A DNA stretch of 64,000 nt from Xiphydria camelus (GCA_963678675.1 OY783199.1:17353510-17417509), one strand, 5' to 3'. Shown: positions 46,801 to 62,700, counted from the first letter of the stretch. Notes: a model not told the origin generated them from the sequence alone. A program made the numbers and translations.

Positions 46801-47652
46801 ATTCGATTCCAGAGATTTCGATTTTTGCAAAAAATCTAAGGCATACCCCTTAGATTTTTCGCAAAAATCGAAATCTCTGGAATCGAATTCTCGACCATCC
46901 TATCTTATGTATTTTTTCGCGCTGATTACGAAAATGATATATTTATTGAGGAAATCTCAACGGAACACCGAGATATCGATGATTTCTTGCGGGAAAAAAA
47001 ATTTCTTTATACACAAAATCAGCGTTATTTCATATTTCCTTTGAGATCTCGACCAAATAACCGTGCTTTTCGGAATCAGCGTAAAAAAATACATCGGATA
47101 GGGTGGTCGAGATTCCAATTCCGAAGATTTTCATTTTTCGAAAAAATTGACAATTTCTGTAAGGTCGGGACCTTACAGAAAATGCGATTTTTCGCAAAAA
47201 TCGAAATCTCGGGAATCGAATTCTCGACCATCCTATCTTATGTATTTTTTCGCGCTGATTACGAAAATGATATATTTATTGCGGAAATCTCAACGGAACA
47301 CCGAGATATCGATGATTTCTTGCGGAAAAAAAAATTTCTTTATACACAAAATCAGCGTTATTTCATATTTCCTTTGAGATTTCGACCAAATAACCGTGCT
47401 TTTCGGAATCAGCGTAAAAAAATACATCGGATAGGGTGGTCGAGATTCCAATTCCGAAGATTTTCATTTTTCGAAAAAATTGACAATTTCTGTAAGGTCG
47501 GGACCTTACAGAAAATGCGATTTTTCGCAAAAATCGAAATCTCTGGAATCGAATTCTCGACCATCCTATCTTATGTATTTTTTCGCGCTGATTACGAAAA
47601 TGATATATTTATTGAGGAAATCTCAACGGAACACCGAGATATCGATGATTTC

Positions 47653-47931
47653 TTGCGGAAAAAAAAATTTCTTTATACACAAAATCAGCGTTATTTCATA
47701 TTTCCTTTGAGATTTCGACCAAATAACCGTGCTTTTCGGAATCAGCGTAAAAAAATACATAAGATAGGGTGGTCGAGATTCCAATTCCAGAGATTTCGAT
47801 TTTTCGCAAAAATCGAAATCTCTGGAATCGAATTCTCGACCATCCTATCTTATGTATTTTTTCGCGCTGATTACGAAAATGATATATTTATTGAGGAAAT
47901 CTCAACGGAACACCGAGATATCGATGATTTC
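47653..47931 (+). repeat. Representative C monomer (279 bp)
   Basis: This is the shortest type. The core is a perfect 21-bp stem (47784-47804 and 47808-47828) around a CGC loop. The arms remain nearly identical further out through GGTGGTCGAGA and ATACATAAGATAGG, so this is the most symmetrical of the three types. C units occur only from here to the right, always followed by a B unit. Confidence 0.95.
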
Positions 47932-50900
47932 TTGCGGGAAAAAAAATTTCTTTATACACAAAATCAGCGTTATTTCATATTTCCCTTGAGATCTCGACCA
48001 AATAACCGTGCTTTTCGGAATCAGCGTAAAAAAATACATAAGATAGGGTGATCCAGAATTCGATTCCAGAGATTTCGATTTTTGCAAAAAATCTAAGGCA
48101 TACCCCTTAGATTTTTCGCAAAAATCGAAATCTCTGGAATCGAATTCTCGACCATCCTATCTTATGTATTTTTTCGCGCTGATTACGAAAATGATATATT
48201 TATTGAGGAAATCTCAACGGAACACCGAGATATCGATGATTTCTTGCGGGAAAAAAAATGTCTTTATACACAAAATCAGCGTTATTTCATATTTCCTTTG
48301 AGATCTCGACCAAATAACCGTGCTTTTCGGAATCAGCGTAAAAAAATACATCGGATAGGGTGGTCGAGATTCCAATTCCGAAGATTTTCATTTTTCGAAA
48401 AAATTGACAATTTCTGTAAGGTCGGGACCTTACAGAAAATGCGATTTTTCGCAAAAATCGAAATCTCTGGAATCGAATTCTCGACCATCCTATCTTATGT
48501 ATTTTTTCGCGCTGATTACGAAAATGATATATTTATTGAGGAAATCTCAACGGAACACCGAGATATCGATGATTTCTTGCGGAAAAAAAAATTTCTTTAT
48601 ACACAAAATCAGCGTTATTTCATATTTCCTTTGAGATCTCGAACAAATAAGCGTGCTTTTCGGAATCAGCGTAAAAAAATACATCGGATAGGGTGGTCGA
48701 GATTCCAATTCCGAAGATTTTCATTTTTCGAAAAAATTGACAATTTCTGTAAGGTCGGGACCTTACAGAAAATGCGATTTTTCGCAAAAATCGAAATCTC
48801 TGGAATCGAATTCTCGACCATCCTATCTTATGTATTTTTTCGCGCTGATTACGAAAATGATATATTTATTGAGGAAATCTCAACGGAACACCGAGATATC
48901 GATGATTTCTTGCGGAAAAAAAAATTTCTTTATACACAAAATCAGCGTTATTTCATATTTCCTTTGAGATTTCGACCAAATAACCGTGCTTTTCGGAATC
49001 AGCGTAAAAAAATACATCGGATAGGGTGGTCGAGATTCCAATTCCGAAGATTTTCATTTTTCGAAAAAATTGACAATTTCTGTAAGGTCGGGACCTTACA
49101 GAAAATGCGATTTTTCGCAAAAATCGAAATCTCTGGAATCGAATTTTCGACCATCCTATCTTATGTATTTTTTCGCGCTGATTACGAAAATGATATATTT
49201 ATTGAGGAAATCTCAACGGAACACCGAGATATCGATGATTTCTTGCGGGAAAAAAAATGTCTTTATACACAAAATCAGCGTTATTTCATATTTCCTTTGA
49301 GATCTCGACCAAATAACCGTGCTTTTCGGAATCAGCGTAAAAAAATACATAAGATAGGGTGATCCAGAATTCGATTCCAGAGATTTCGATTTTTGCAAAA
49401 AATCTAAGGCATACCCCTTAGATTTTTCGCAAAAATCGAAATCTCTGGAATCGAATTCTCGACCATCCTATCTTATGTATTTTTTCGCGCTGATTACGAA
49501 AATGATATATTTATTGAGGAAATCTCAACGGAACACCGAGATATCGATGATTTCTTGCGGAAAAAAAAATTTCTTTATACACAAAATCAGCGTTATTTCA
49601 TATTTCCTTTGAGATTTCGACCAAATAACCGTGCTTTTCGGAATCAGCGTAAAAAAATACATCGGATAGGGTGGTCGAGATTCCAATTCCGAAGATTTTC
49701 ATTTTTCGAAAAAATTGACAATTTCTGTAAGGTCGGGACCTTACAGAAAATGCGATTTTTCGCAAAAATCGAAATCTCTGGAATCGAATTCTCGACCATC
49801 CTATCTTATGTATTTTTTCGCGCTGATTACGAAAATGATATATTTATTGAGGAAATCTCAACGGAACACCGAGATATCGATGATTTCTTGCGGAAAAAAA
49901 AATTTCTTTATACACAAAATCAGCGTTATTTCATATTTCCTTTGAGATTTCGACCAAATAACCGTGCTTTTCGGAATCAGCGTAAAAAAATACATCGGAT
50001 AGGGTGGTCGAGATTCCAATTCCGAAGATTTTCATTTTTCGAAAAAATTGACAATTTCTGTAAGGTCGGGACCTTACAGAAAATGCGATTTTTCGCAAAA
50101 ATCGAAATCTCTGGAATCGAATTCTCGACCATCCTATCTTATGTATTTTTTCGCGCTGATTACGAAAATGATATATTTATTGAGGAAATCTCAACGGAAC
50201 ACCGAGATATCGATGATTTCTTGCGGAAAAAAAAATTTCTTTATACACAAAATCAGCGTTATTTCATATTTCCTTTGAGATTTCGACCAAATAACCGTGC
50301 TTTTCGGAATCAGCGTAAAAAAATACATAAGATAGGGTGGTCGAGATTCCAATTCCAGAGATTTCGATTTTTCGCAAAAATCGAAATCTCTGGAATCGAA
50401 TTCTCGACCATCCTATCTTATGTATTTTTTCGCGCTGATTACGAAAATGATATATTTATTGAGGAAATCTCAACGGAACACCGAGATATCGATGATTTCT
50501 TGCGGGAAAAAAAATTTCTTTATACACAAAATCAGCGTTATTTCATATTTCCCTTGAGATCTCGACCAAATAACCGTGCTTTTCGGAATCAGCGTAAAAA
50601 AATACATAAGATAGGGTGATCCAGAATTCGATTCCAGAGATTTCGATTTTTGCAAAAAATCTAAGGCATACCCCTTAGATTTTTCGCAAAAATCGAAATC
50701 TCTGGAATCGAATTCTCGACCATCCTATCTTATGTATTTTTTCGCGCTGATTACGAAAATGATATATTTATTGAGGAAATCTCAACGGAACACCGAGATA
50801 TCGATGATTTCTTGCGGGAAAAAAAATGTCTTTATACACAAAATCAGCGTTATTTCATATTTCCTTTGAGATCTCGACCAAATAACCGTGCTTTTCGGAA

Positions 50901-53900
50901 TCAGCGTAAAAAAATACATAAGATAGGGTGATCCAGAATTCGATTCCAGAGATTTCGATTTTTGCAAAAAATCTAAGGCATACCCCTTAGATTTTTCGCA
51001 AAAATCGAAATCTCTGGAATCGAATTCTCGACCATCCTATCTTATGTATTTTTTCGCGCTGATTACGAAAATGATATATTTATTGAGGAAATCTCAACGG
51101 AACACCGAGATATCGATGATTTCTTGCGGGAAAAAAAATTTCTTTATACACAAAATCAGCGTTATTTCATATTTCCTTTGAGATCTCGACCAAATAACCG
51201 TGCTTTTCGGAATCAGCGTAAAAAAATACATCGGATAGGGTGGTCGAGATTCCAATTCCGAAGATTTTCATTTTTCGAAAAAATTGACAATTTCTGTAAG
51301 GTCGGGACCTTACAGAAAATGCGATTTTTCGCAAAAATCGAAATCTCGGGAATCGAATTCTCGACCATCCTATCTTATGTATTTTTTCGCGCTGATTACG
51401 AAAATGATATATTTATTGCGGAAATCTCAACGGAACACCGAGATATCGATGATTTCTTGCGGAAAAAAAAATTTCTTTATACACAAAATCAGCGTTATTT
51501 CATATTTCCTTTGAGATTTCGACCAAATAACCGTGCTTTTCGGAATCAGCGTAAAAAAATACATCGGATAGGGTGGTCGAGATTCCAATTCCGAAGATTT
51601 TCATTTTTCGAAAAAATTGACAATTTCTGTAAGGTCGGGACCTTACAGAAAATGCGATTTTTCGCAAAAATCGAAATCTCTGGAATCGAATTCTCGACCA
51701 TCCTATCTTATGTATTTTTTCGCGCTGATTACGAAAATGATATATTTATTGAGGAAATCTCAACGGAACACCGAGATATCGATGATTTCTTGCGGAAAAA
51801 AAAATTTCTTTATACACAAAATCAGCGTTATTTCATATTTCCTTTGAGATTTCGACCAAATAACCGTGCTTTTCGGAATCAGCGTAAAAAAATACATAAG
51901 ATAGGGTGGTCGAGATTCCAATTCCAGAGATTTCGATTTTTCGCAAAAATCGAAATCTCTGGAATCGAATTCTCGACCATCCTATCTTATGTATTTTTTC
52001 GCGCTGATTACGAAAATGATATATTTATTGAGGAAATCTCAACGGAACACCGAGATATCGATGATTTCTTGCGGGAAAAAAAATTTCTTTATACACAAAA
52101 TCAGCGTTATTTCATATTTCCCTTGAGATCTCGACCAAATAACCGTGCTTTTCGGAATCAGCGTAAAAAAATACATAAGATAGGGTGATCCAGAATTCGA
52201 TTCCAGAGATTTCGATTTTTGCAAAAAATCTAAGGCATACCCCTTAGATTTTTCGCAAAAATCGAAATCTCTGGAATCGAATTCTCGACCATCCTATCTT
52301 ATGTATTTTTTCGCGCTGATTACGAAAATGATATATTTATTGAGGAAATCTCAACGGAACACCGAGATATCGATGATTTCTTGCGGGAAAAAAAATGTCT
52401 TTATACACAAAATCAGCGTTATTTCATATTTCCTTTGAGATCTCGACCAAATAACCGTGCTTTTCGGAATCAGCGTAAAAAAATACATCGGATAGGGTGG
52501 TCGAGATTCCAATTCCGAAGATTTTCATTTTTCGAAAAAATTGACAATTTCTGTAAGGTCGGGACCTTACAGAAAATGCGATTTTTCGCAAAAATCGAAA
52601 TCTCTGGAATCGAATTCTCGACCATCCTATCTTATGTATTTTTTCGCGCTGATTACGAAAATGATATATTTATTGAGGAAATCTCAACGGAACACCGAGA
52701 TATCGATGATTTCTTGCGGGAAAAAAAATGTCTTTATACACAAAATCAGCGTTATTTCATATTTCCTTTGAGATCTCGACCAAATAACCGTGCTTTTCGG
52801 AATCAGCGTAAAAAAATACATCGGATAGGGTGGTCGAGATTCCAATTCCGAAGATTTTCATTTTTCGAAAAAATTGACAATTTCTGTAAGGTCGGGACCT
52901 TACAGAAAATGCGATTTTTCGCAAAAATCGAAATCTCTGGAATCGAATTCTCGACCATCCTATCTTATGTATTTTTTCGCGCTGATTACGAAAATGATAT
53001 ATTTATTGAGGAAATCTCAACGGAACACCGAGATATCGATGATTTCTTGCGGAAAAAAAAATTTCTTTATACACAAAATCAGCGTTATTTCATATTTCCT
53101 TTGAGATCTCGAACAAATAAGCGTGCTTTTCGGAATCAGCGTAAAAAAATACATCGGATAGGGTGGTCGAGATTCCAATTCCGAAGATTTTCATTTTTCG
53201 AAAAAATTGACAATTTCTGTAAGGTCGGGACCTTACAGAAAATGCGATTTTTCGCAAAAATCGAAATCTCTGGAATCGAATTCTCGACCATCCTATCTTA
53301 TGTATTTTTTCGCGCTGATTACGAAAATGATATATTTATTGAGGAAATCTCAACGGAACACCGAGATATCGATGATTTCTTGCGGAAAAAAAAATTTCTT
53401 TATACACAAAATCAGCGTTATTTCATATTTCCTTTGAGATTTCGACCAAATAACCGTGCTTTTCGGAATCAGCGTAAAAAAATACATCGGATAGGGTGGT
53501 CGAGATTCCAATTCCGAAGATTTTCATTTTTCGAAAAAATTGACAATTTCAGTAAGGTCGGGACCTTACAGAAAATGCGATTTTTCGCAAAAATCGAAAT
53601 CTCTGGAATCGAATTTTCGACCATCCTATCTTATGTATTTTTTCGCGCTGATTACGAAAATGATATATTTATTGAGGAAATCTCAACGGAACACCGAGAT
53701 ATCGATGATTTCTTGCGGGAAAAAAAATGTCTTTATACACAAAATCAGCGTTATTTCATATTTCCTTTGAGATCTCGACCAAATAACCGTGCTTTTCGGA
53801 ATCAGCGTAAAAAAATACATAAGATAGGGTGATCCAGAATTCGATTCCAGAGATTTCGATTTTTGCAAAAAATCTAAGGCATACCCCTTAGATTTTTCGC

Positions 53901-55946
53901 AAAAATCGAAATCTCTGGAATCGAATTCTCGACCATCCTATCTTATGTATTTTTTCGCGCTGATTACGAAAATGATATATTTATTGAGGAAATCTCAACG
54001 GAACACCGAGATATCGATGATTTCTTGCGGAAAAAAAAATTTCTTTATACACAAAATCAGCGTTATTTCATATTTCCTTTGAGATTTCGACCAAATAACC
54101 GTGCTTTTCGGAATCAGCGTAAAAAAATACATCGGATAGGGTGGTCGAGATTCCAATTCCGAAGATTTTCATTTTTCGAAAAAATTGACAATTTCTGTAA
54201 GGTCGGGACCTTACAGAAAATGCGATTTTTCGCAAAAATCGAAATCTCTGGAATCGAATTCTCGACCATCCTATCTTATGTATTTTTTCGCGCTGATTAC
54301 GAAAATGATATATTTATTGAGGAAATCTCAACGGAACACCGAGATATCGATGATTTCTTGCGGAAAAAAAATTTCTTTATACACAAAATCAGCGTTATTT
54401 CATATTTCCTTTGAGATTTCGACCAAATAACCGTGCTTTTCGGAATCAGCGTAAAAAAATACATCGGATAGGGTGGTCGAGATTCCAATTCCGAAGATTT
54501 TCATTTTTCGAAAAAATTGACAATTTCTGTAAGGTCGGGACCTTACAGAAAATGCGATTTTTCGCAAAAATCGAAATCTCTGGAATCGAATTCTCGACCA
54601 TCCTATCTTATGTATTTTTTCGCGCTGATTACGAAAATGATATATTTATTGAGGAAATCTCAACGGAACACCGAGATATCGATGATTTCTTGCGGAAAAA
54701 AAAATTTCTTTATACACAAAATCAGCGTTATTTCATATTTCCTTTGAGATTTCGACCAAATAACCGTGCTTTTCGGAATCAGCGTAAAAAAATACATCGG
54801 ATAGGGTGGTCGAGATTCCAATTCCGAAGATTTTCATTTTTCGAAAAAATTGACAATTTCTGTAAGGTCGGGACCTTACAGAAAATGCGATTTTTCGCAA
54901 AAATCGAAATCTCGGGAATCGAATTCTCGACCATCCTATCTTATGTATTTTTTCGCGCTGATTACGAAAATGATATATTTATTGCGGAAATCTCAACGGA
55001 ACACCGAGATATCGATGATTTCTTGCGGAAAAAAAAATTTCTTTATACACAAAATCAGCGTTATTTCATATTTCCTTTGAGATTTCGACCAAATAACCGT
55101 GCTTTTCGGAATCAGCGTAAAAAAATACATCGGATAGGGTGGTCGAGATTCCAATTCCGAAGATTTTCATTTTTCGAAAAAATTGACAATTTCTGTAAGG
55201 TCGGGACCTTACAGAAAATGCGATTTTTCGCAAAAATCGAAATCTCTGGAATCGAATTCTCGACCATCCTATCTTATGTATTTTTTCGCGCTGATTACGA
55301 AAATGATATATTTATTGAGGAAATCTCAACGGAACACCGAGATATCGATGATTTCTTGCGGAAAAAAAAATTTCTTTATACACAAAATCAGCGTTATTTC
55401 ATATTTCCTTTGAGATTTCGACCAAATAACCGTGCTTTTCGGAATCAGCGTAAAAAAATACATAAGATAGGGTGGTCGAGATTCCAATTCCAGAGATTTC
55501 GATTTTTCGCAAAAATCGAAATCTCTGGAATCGAATTCTCGACCATCCTATCTTATGTATTTTTTCGCGCTGATTACGAAAATGATATATTTATTGAGGA
55601 AATCTCAACGGAACACCGAGATATCGATGATTTCTTGCGGGAAAAAAAATTTCTTTATACACAAAATCAGCGTTATTTCATATTTCCCTTGAGATCTCGA
55701 CCAAATAACCGTGCTTTTCGGAATCAGCGTAAAAAAATACATAAGATAGGGTGATCCAGAATTCGATTCCAGAGATTTCGATTTTTGCAAAAAATCTAAG
55801 GCATACCCCTTAGATTTTTCGCAAAAATCGAAATCTCTGGAATCGAATTCTCGACCATCCTATCTTATGTATTTTTTCGCGCTGATTACGAAAATGATAT
55901 ATTTATTGAGGAAATCTCAACGGAACACCGAGATATCGATGATTTC

Positions 55947-58900
55947 TTGCGGGAAAAAAAATGTCTTTATACACAAAATCAGCGTTATTTCATATTTCCT
56001 TTGAGATCTCGACCAAATAACCGTGCTTTTCGGAATCAGCGTAAAAAAATACATCGGATAGGGTGGTCGAGATTCCAATTCCGAAGATTTTCATTTTTCG
56101 AAAAAATTGACAATTTCTGTAAGGTCGGGACCTTACAGAAAATGCGATTTTTCGCAAAAATCGAAATCTCTGGAATCGAATTCTCGACCATCCTATCTTA
56201 TGTATTTTTTCGCGCTGATTACGAAAATGATATATTTATTGAGGAAATCTCAACGGAACACCGAGATATCGATGATTTCTTGCGGGAAAAAAAATGTCTT
56301 TATACACAAAATCAGCGTTATTTCATATTTCCTTTGAGATCTCGACCAAATAACCGTGCTTTTCGGAATCAGCGTAAAAAAATACATAAGATAGGGTGAT
56401 CCAGAATTCGATTCCAGAGATTTCGATTTTTGCAAAAAATCTAAGGCATACCCCTTAGATTTTTCGCAAAAATCGAAATCTCTGGAATCGAATTCTCGAC
56501 CATCCTATCTTATGTATTTTTTCGCGCTGATTACGAAAATGATATATTTATTGAGGAAATCTCAACGGAACACCGAGATATCGATGATTTCTTGCGGAAA
56601 AAAAAATTTCTTTATACACAAAATCAGCGTTATTTCATATTTCCTTTGAGATTTCGACCAAATAACCGTGCTTTTCGGAATCAGCGTAAAAAAATACATC
56701 GGATAGGGTGGTCGAGATTCCAATTCCGAAGATTTTCATTTTTCGAAAAAATTGACAATTTCTGTAAGGTCGGGACCTTACAGAAAATGCGATTTTTCGC
56801 AAAAATCGAAATCTCTGGAATCGAATTCTCGACCATCCTATCTTATGTATTTTTTCGCGCTGATTACGAAAATGATATATTTATTGAGGAAATCTCAACG
56901 GAACACCGAGATATCGATGATTTCTTGCGGAAAAAAAAATTTCTTTATACACAAAATCAGCGTTATTTCATATTTCCTTTGAGATTTCGACCAAATAACC
57001 GTGCTTTTCGGAATCAGCGTAAAAAAATACATCGGATAGGGTGGTCGAGATTCCAATTCCGAAGATTTTCATTTTTCGAAAAAATTGACAATTTCTGTAA
57101 GGTCGGGACCTTACAGAAAATGCGATTTTTCGCAAAAATCGAAATCTCTGGAATCGAATTCTCGACCATCCTATCTTATGTATTTTTTCGCGCTGATTAC
57201 GAAAATGATATATTTATTGAGGAAATCTCAACGGAACACCGAGATATCGATGATTTCTTGCGGGAAAAAAAATGTCTTTATACACAAAATCAGCGTTATT
57301 TCATATTTCCTTTGAGATCTCGACCAAATAACCGTGCTTTTCGGAATCAGCGTAAAAAAATACATAAGATAGGGTGATCCAGAATTCGATTCCAGAGATT
57401 TCGATTTTTGCAAAAAATCTAAGGCATACCCCTTAGATTTTTCGCAAAAATCGAAATCTCTGGAATCGAATTCTCGACCATCCTATCTTATGTATTTTTT
57501 CGCGCTGATTACGAAAATGATATATTTATTGAGGAAATCTCAACGGAACACCGAGATATCGATGATTTCTTGCGGGAAAAAAAATTTCTTTATACACAAA
57601 ATCAGCGTTATTTCATATTTCCTTTGAGATCTCGACCAAATAACCGTGCTTTTCGGAATCAGCGTAAAAAAATACATCGGATAGGGTGGTCGAGATTCCA
57701 ATTCCGAAGATTTTCATTTTTCGAAAAAATTGACAATTTCTGTAAGGTCGGGACCTTACAGAAAATGCGATTTTTCGCAAAAATCGAAATCTCGGGAATC
57801 GAATTCTCGACCATCCTATCTTATGTATTTTTTCGCGCTGATTACGAAAATGATATATTTATTGCGGAAATCTCAACGGAACACCGAGATATCGATGATT
57901 TCTTGCGGAAAAAAAAATTTCTTTATACACAAAATCAGCGTTATTTCATATTTCCTTTGAGATTTCGACCAAATAACCGTGCTTTTCGGAATCAGCGTAA
58001 AAAAATACATCGGATAGGGTGGTCGAGATTCCAATTCCGAAGATTTTCATTTTTCGAAAAAATTGACAATTTCTGTAAGGTCGGGACCTTACAGAAAATG
58101 CGATTTTTCGCAAAAATCGAAATCTCTGGAATCGAATTCTCGACCATCCTATCTTATGTATTTTTTCGCGCTGATTACGAAAATGATATATTTATTGAGG
58201 AAATCTCAACGGAACACCGAGATATCGATGATTTCTTGCGGAAAAAAAAATTTCTTTATACACAAAATCAGCGTTATTTCATATTTCCTTTGAGATTTCG
58301 ACCAAATAACCGTGCTTTTCGGAATCAGCGTAAAAAAATACATAAGATAGGGTGGTCGAGATTCCAATTCCAGAGATTTCGATTTTTCGCAAAAATCGAA
58401 ATCTCTGGAATCGAATTCTCGACCATCCTATCTTATGTATTTTTTCGCGCTGATTACGAAAATGATATATTTATTGAGGAAATCTCAACGGAACACCGAG
58501 ATATCGATGATTTCTTGCGGGAAAAAAAATTTCTTTATACACAAAATCAGCGTTATTTCATATTTCCCTTGAGATCTCGACCAAATAACCGTGCTTTTCG
58601 GAATCAGCGTAAAAAAATACATAAGATAGGGTGATCCAGAATTCGATTCCAGAGATTTCGATTTTTGCAAAAAATCTAAGGCATACCCCTTAGATTTTTC
58701 GCAAAAATCGAAATCTCTGGAATCGAATTCTCGACCATCCTATCTTATGTATTTTTTCGCGCTGATTACGAAAATGATATATTTATTGAGGAAATCTCAA
58801 CGGAACACCGAGATATCGATGATTTCTTGCGGGAAAAAAAATGTCTTTATACACAAAATCAGCGTTATTTCATATTTCCTTTGAGATCTCGACCAAATAA

Positions 58901-59750
58901 CCGTGCTTTTCGGAATCAGCGTAAAAAAATACATCGGATAGGGTGGTCGAGATTCCAATTCCGAAGATTTTCATTTTTCGAAAAAATTGACAATTTCTGT
59001 AAGGTCGGGACCTTACAGAAAATGCGATTTTTCGCAAAAATCGAAATCTCTGGAATCGAATTCTCGACCATCCTATCTTATGTATTTTTTCGCGCTGATT
59101 ACGAAAATGATATATTTATTGAGGAAATCTCAACGGAACACCGAGATATCGATGATTTCTTGCGGAAAAAAAAATTTCTTTATACACAAAATCAGCGTTA
59201 TTTCATATTTCCTTTGAGATTTCGACCAAATAACCGTGCTTTTCGGAATCAGCGTAAAAAAATACATAAGATAGGGTGGTCGAGATTCCAATTCCAGAGA
59301 TTTCGATTTTTCGCAAAAATCGAAATCTCTGGAATCGAATTCTCGACCATCCTATCTTATGTATTTTTTCGCGCTGATTACGAAAATGATATATTTATTG
59401 AGGAAATCTCAACGGAACACCGAGATATCGATGATTTCTTGCGGGAAAAAAAATTTCTTTATACACAAAATCAGCGTTATTTCATATTTCCCTTGAGATC
59501 TCGACCAAATAACCGTGCTTTTCGGAATCAGCGTAAAAAAATACATAAGATAGGGTGATCCAGAATTCGATTCCAGAGATTTCGATTTTTGCAAAAAATC
59601 TAAGGCATACCCCTTAGATTTTTCGCAAAAATCGAAATCTCTGGAATCGAATTCTCGACCATCCTATCTTATGTATTTTTTCGCGCTGATTACGAAAATG
59701 ATATATTTATTGAGGAAATCTCAACGGAACACCGAGATATCGATGATTTC
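55947..59750 (+). repeat. 12-monomer higher-order repeat, copy 1 (3804 bp)
   Basis: Unit order is A B A A B A* A C B A C B, where A* carries the linked changes ATCTCGGGAATC and TTATTGCGGAAATC. The lengths 6x333, 4x312 and 2x279 sum to 3804. Every translated frame in this copy is identical to its counterpart 3804 bp downstream. Confidence 0.95.
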
Positions 59751-62700
59751 TTGCGGGAAAAAAAATGTCTTTATACACAAAATCAGCGTTATTTCATATT
59801 TCCTTTGAGATCTCGACCAAATAACCGTGCTTTTCGGAATCAGCGTAAAAAAATACATCGGATAGGGTGGTCGAGATTCCAATTCCGAAGATTTTCATTT
59901 TTCGAAAAAATTGACAATTTCTGTAAGGTCGGGACCTTACAGAAAATGCGATTTTTCGCAAAAATCGAAATCTCTGGAATCGAATTCTCGACCATCCTAT
60001 CTTATGTATTTTTTCGCGCTGATTACGAAAATGATATATTTATTGAGGAAATCTCAACGGAACACCGAGATATCGATGATTTCTTGCGGGAAAAAAAATG
60101 TCTTTATACACAAAATCAGCGTTATTTCATATTTCCTTTGAGATCTCGACCAAATAACCGTGCTTTTCGGAATCAGCGTAAAAAAATACATAAGATAGGG
60201 TGATCCAGAATTCGATTCCAGAGATTTCGATTTTTGCAAAAAATCTAAGGCATACCCCTTAGATTTTTCGCAAAAATCGAAATCTCTGGAATCGAATTCT
60301 CGACCATCCTATCTTATGTATTTTTTCGCGCTGATTACGAAAATGATATATTTATTGAGGAAATCTCAACGGAACACCGAGATATCGATGATTTCTTGCG
60401 GAAAAAAAAATTTCTTTATACACAAAATCAGCGTTATTTCATATTTCCTTTGAGATTTCGACCAAATAACCGTGCTTTTCGGAATCAGCGTAAAAAAATA
60501 CATCGGATAGGGTGGTCGAGATTCCAATTCCGAAGATTTTCATTTTTCGAAAAAATTGACAATTTCTGTAAGGTCGGGACCTTACAGAAAATGCGATTTT
60601 TCGCAAAAATCGAAATCTCTGGAATCGAATTCTCGACCATCCTATCTTATGTATTTTTTCGCGCTGATTACGAAAATGATATATTTATTGAGGAAATCTC
60701 AACGGAACACCGAGATATCGATGATTTCTTGCGGAAAAAAAAATTTCTTTATACACAAAATCAGCGTTATTTCATATTTCCTTTGAGATTTCGACCAAAT
60801 AACCGTGCTTTTCGGAATCAGCGTAAAAAAATACATCGGATAGGGTGGTCGAGATTCCAATTCCGAAGATTTTCATTTTTCGAAAAAATTGACAATTTCT
60901 GTAAGGTCGGGACCTTACAGAAAATGCGATTTTTCGCAAAAATCGAAATCTCTGGAATCGAATTCTCGACCATCCTATCTTATGTATTTTTTCGCGCTGA
61001 TTACGAAAATGATATATTTATTGAGGAAATCTCAACGGAACACCGAGATATCGATGATTTCTTGCGGGAAAAAAAATGTCTTTATACACAAAATCAGCGT
61101 TATTTCATATTTCCTTTGAGATCTCGACCAAATAACCGTGCTTTTCGGAATCAGCGTAAAAAAATACATAAGATAGGGTGATCCAGAATTCGATTCCAGA
61201 GATTTCGATTTTTGCAAAAAATCTAAGGCATACCCCTTAGATTTTTCGCAAAAATCGAAATCTCTGGAATCGAATTCTCGACCATCCTATCTTATGTATT
61301 TTTTCGCGCTGATTACGAAAATGATATATTTATTGAGGAAATCTCAACGGAACACCGAGATATCGATGATTTCTTGCGGGAAAAAAAATTTCTTTATACA
61401 CAAAATCAGCGTTATTTCATATTTCCTTTGAGATCTCGACCAAATAACCGTGCTTTTCGGAATCAGCGTAAAAAAATACATCGGATAGGGTGGTCGAGAT
61501 TCCAATTCCGAAGATTTTCATTTTTCGAAAAAATTGACAATTTCTGTAAGGTCGGGACCTTACAGAAAATGCGATTTTTCGCAAAAATCGAAATCTCGGG
61601 AATCGAATTCTCGACCATCCTATCTTATGTATTTTTTCGCGCTGATTACGAAAATGATATATTTATTGCGGAAATCTCAACGGAACACCGAGATATCGAT
61701 GATTTCTTGCGGAAAAAAAAATTTCTTTATACACAAAATCAGCGTTATTTCATATTTCCTTTGAGATTTCGACCAAATAACCGTGCTTTTCGGAATCAGC
61801 GTAAAAAAATACATCGGATAGGGTGGTCGAGATTCCAATTCCGAAGATTTTCATTTTTCGAAAAAATTGACAATTTCTGTAAGGTCGGGACCTTACAGAA
61901 AATGCGATTTTTCGCAAAAATCGAAATCTCTGGAATCGAATTCTCGACCATCCTATCTTATGTATTTTTTCGCGCTGATTACGAAAATGATATATTTATT
62001 GAGGAAATCTCAACGGAACACCGAGATATCGATGATTTCTTGCGGAAAAAAAAATTTCTTTATACACAAAATCAGCGTTATTTCATATTTCCTTTGAGAT
62101 TTCGACCAAATAACCGTGCTTTTCGGAATCAGCGTAAAAAAATACATAAGATAGGGTGGTCGAGATTCCAATTCCAGAGATTTCGATTTTTCGCAAAAAT
62201 CGAAATCTCTGGAATCGAATTCTCGACCATCCTATCTTATGTATTTTTTCGCGCTGATTACGAAAATGATATATTTATTGAGGAAATCTCAACGGAACAC
62301 CGAGATATCGATGATTTCTTGCGGGAAAAAAAATTTCTTTATACACAAAATCAGCGTTATTTCATATTTCCCTTGAGATCTCGACCAAATAACCGTGCTT
62401 TTCGGAATCAGCGTAAAAAAATACATAAGATAGGGTGATCCAGAATTCGATTCCAGAGATTTCGATTTTTGCAAAAAATCTAAGGCATACCCCTTAGATT
62501 TTTCGCAAAAATCGAAATCTCTGGAATCGAATTCTCGACCATCCTATCTTATGTATTTTTTCGCGCTGATTACGAAAATGATATATTTATTGAGGAAATC
62601 TCAACGGAACACCGAGATATCGATGATTTCTTGCGGGAAAAAAAATGTCTTTATACACAAAATCAGCGTTATTTCATATTTCCTTTGAGATCTCGACCAA

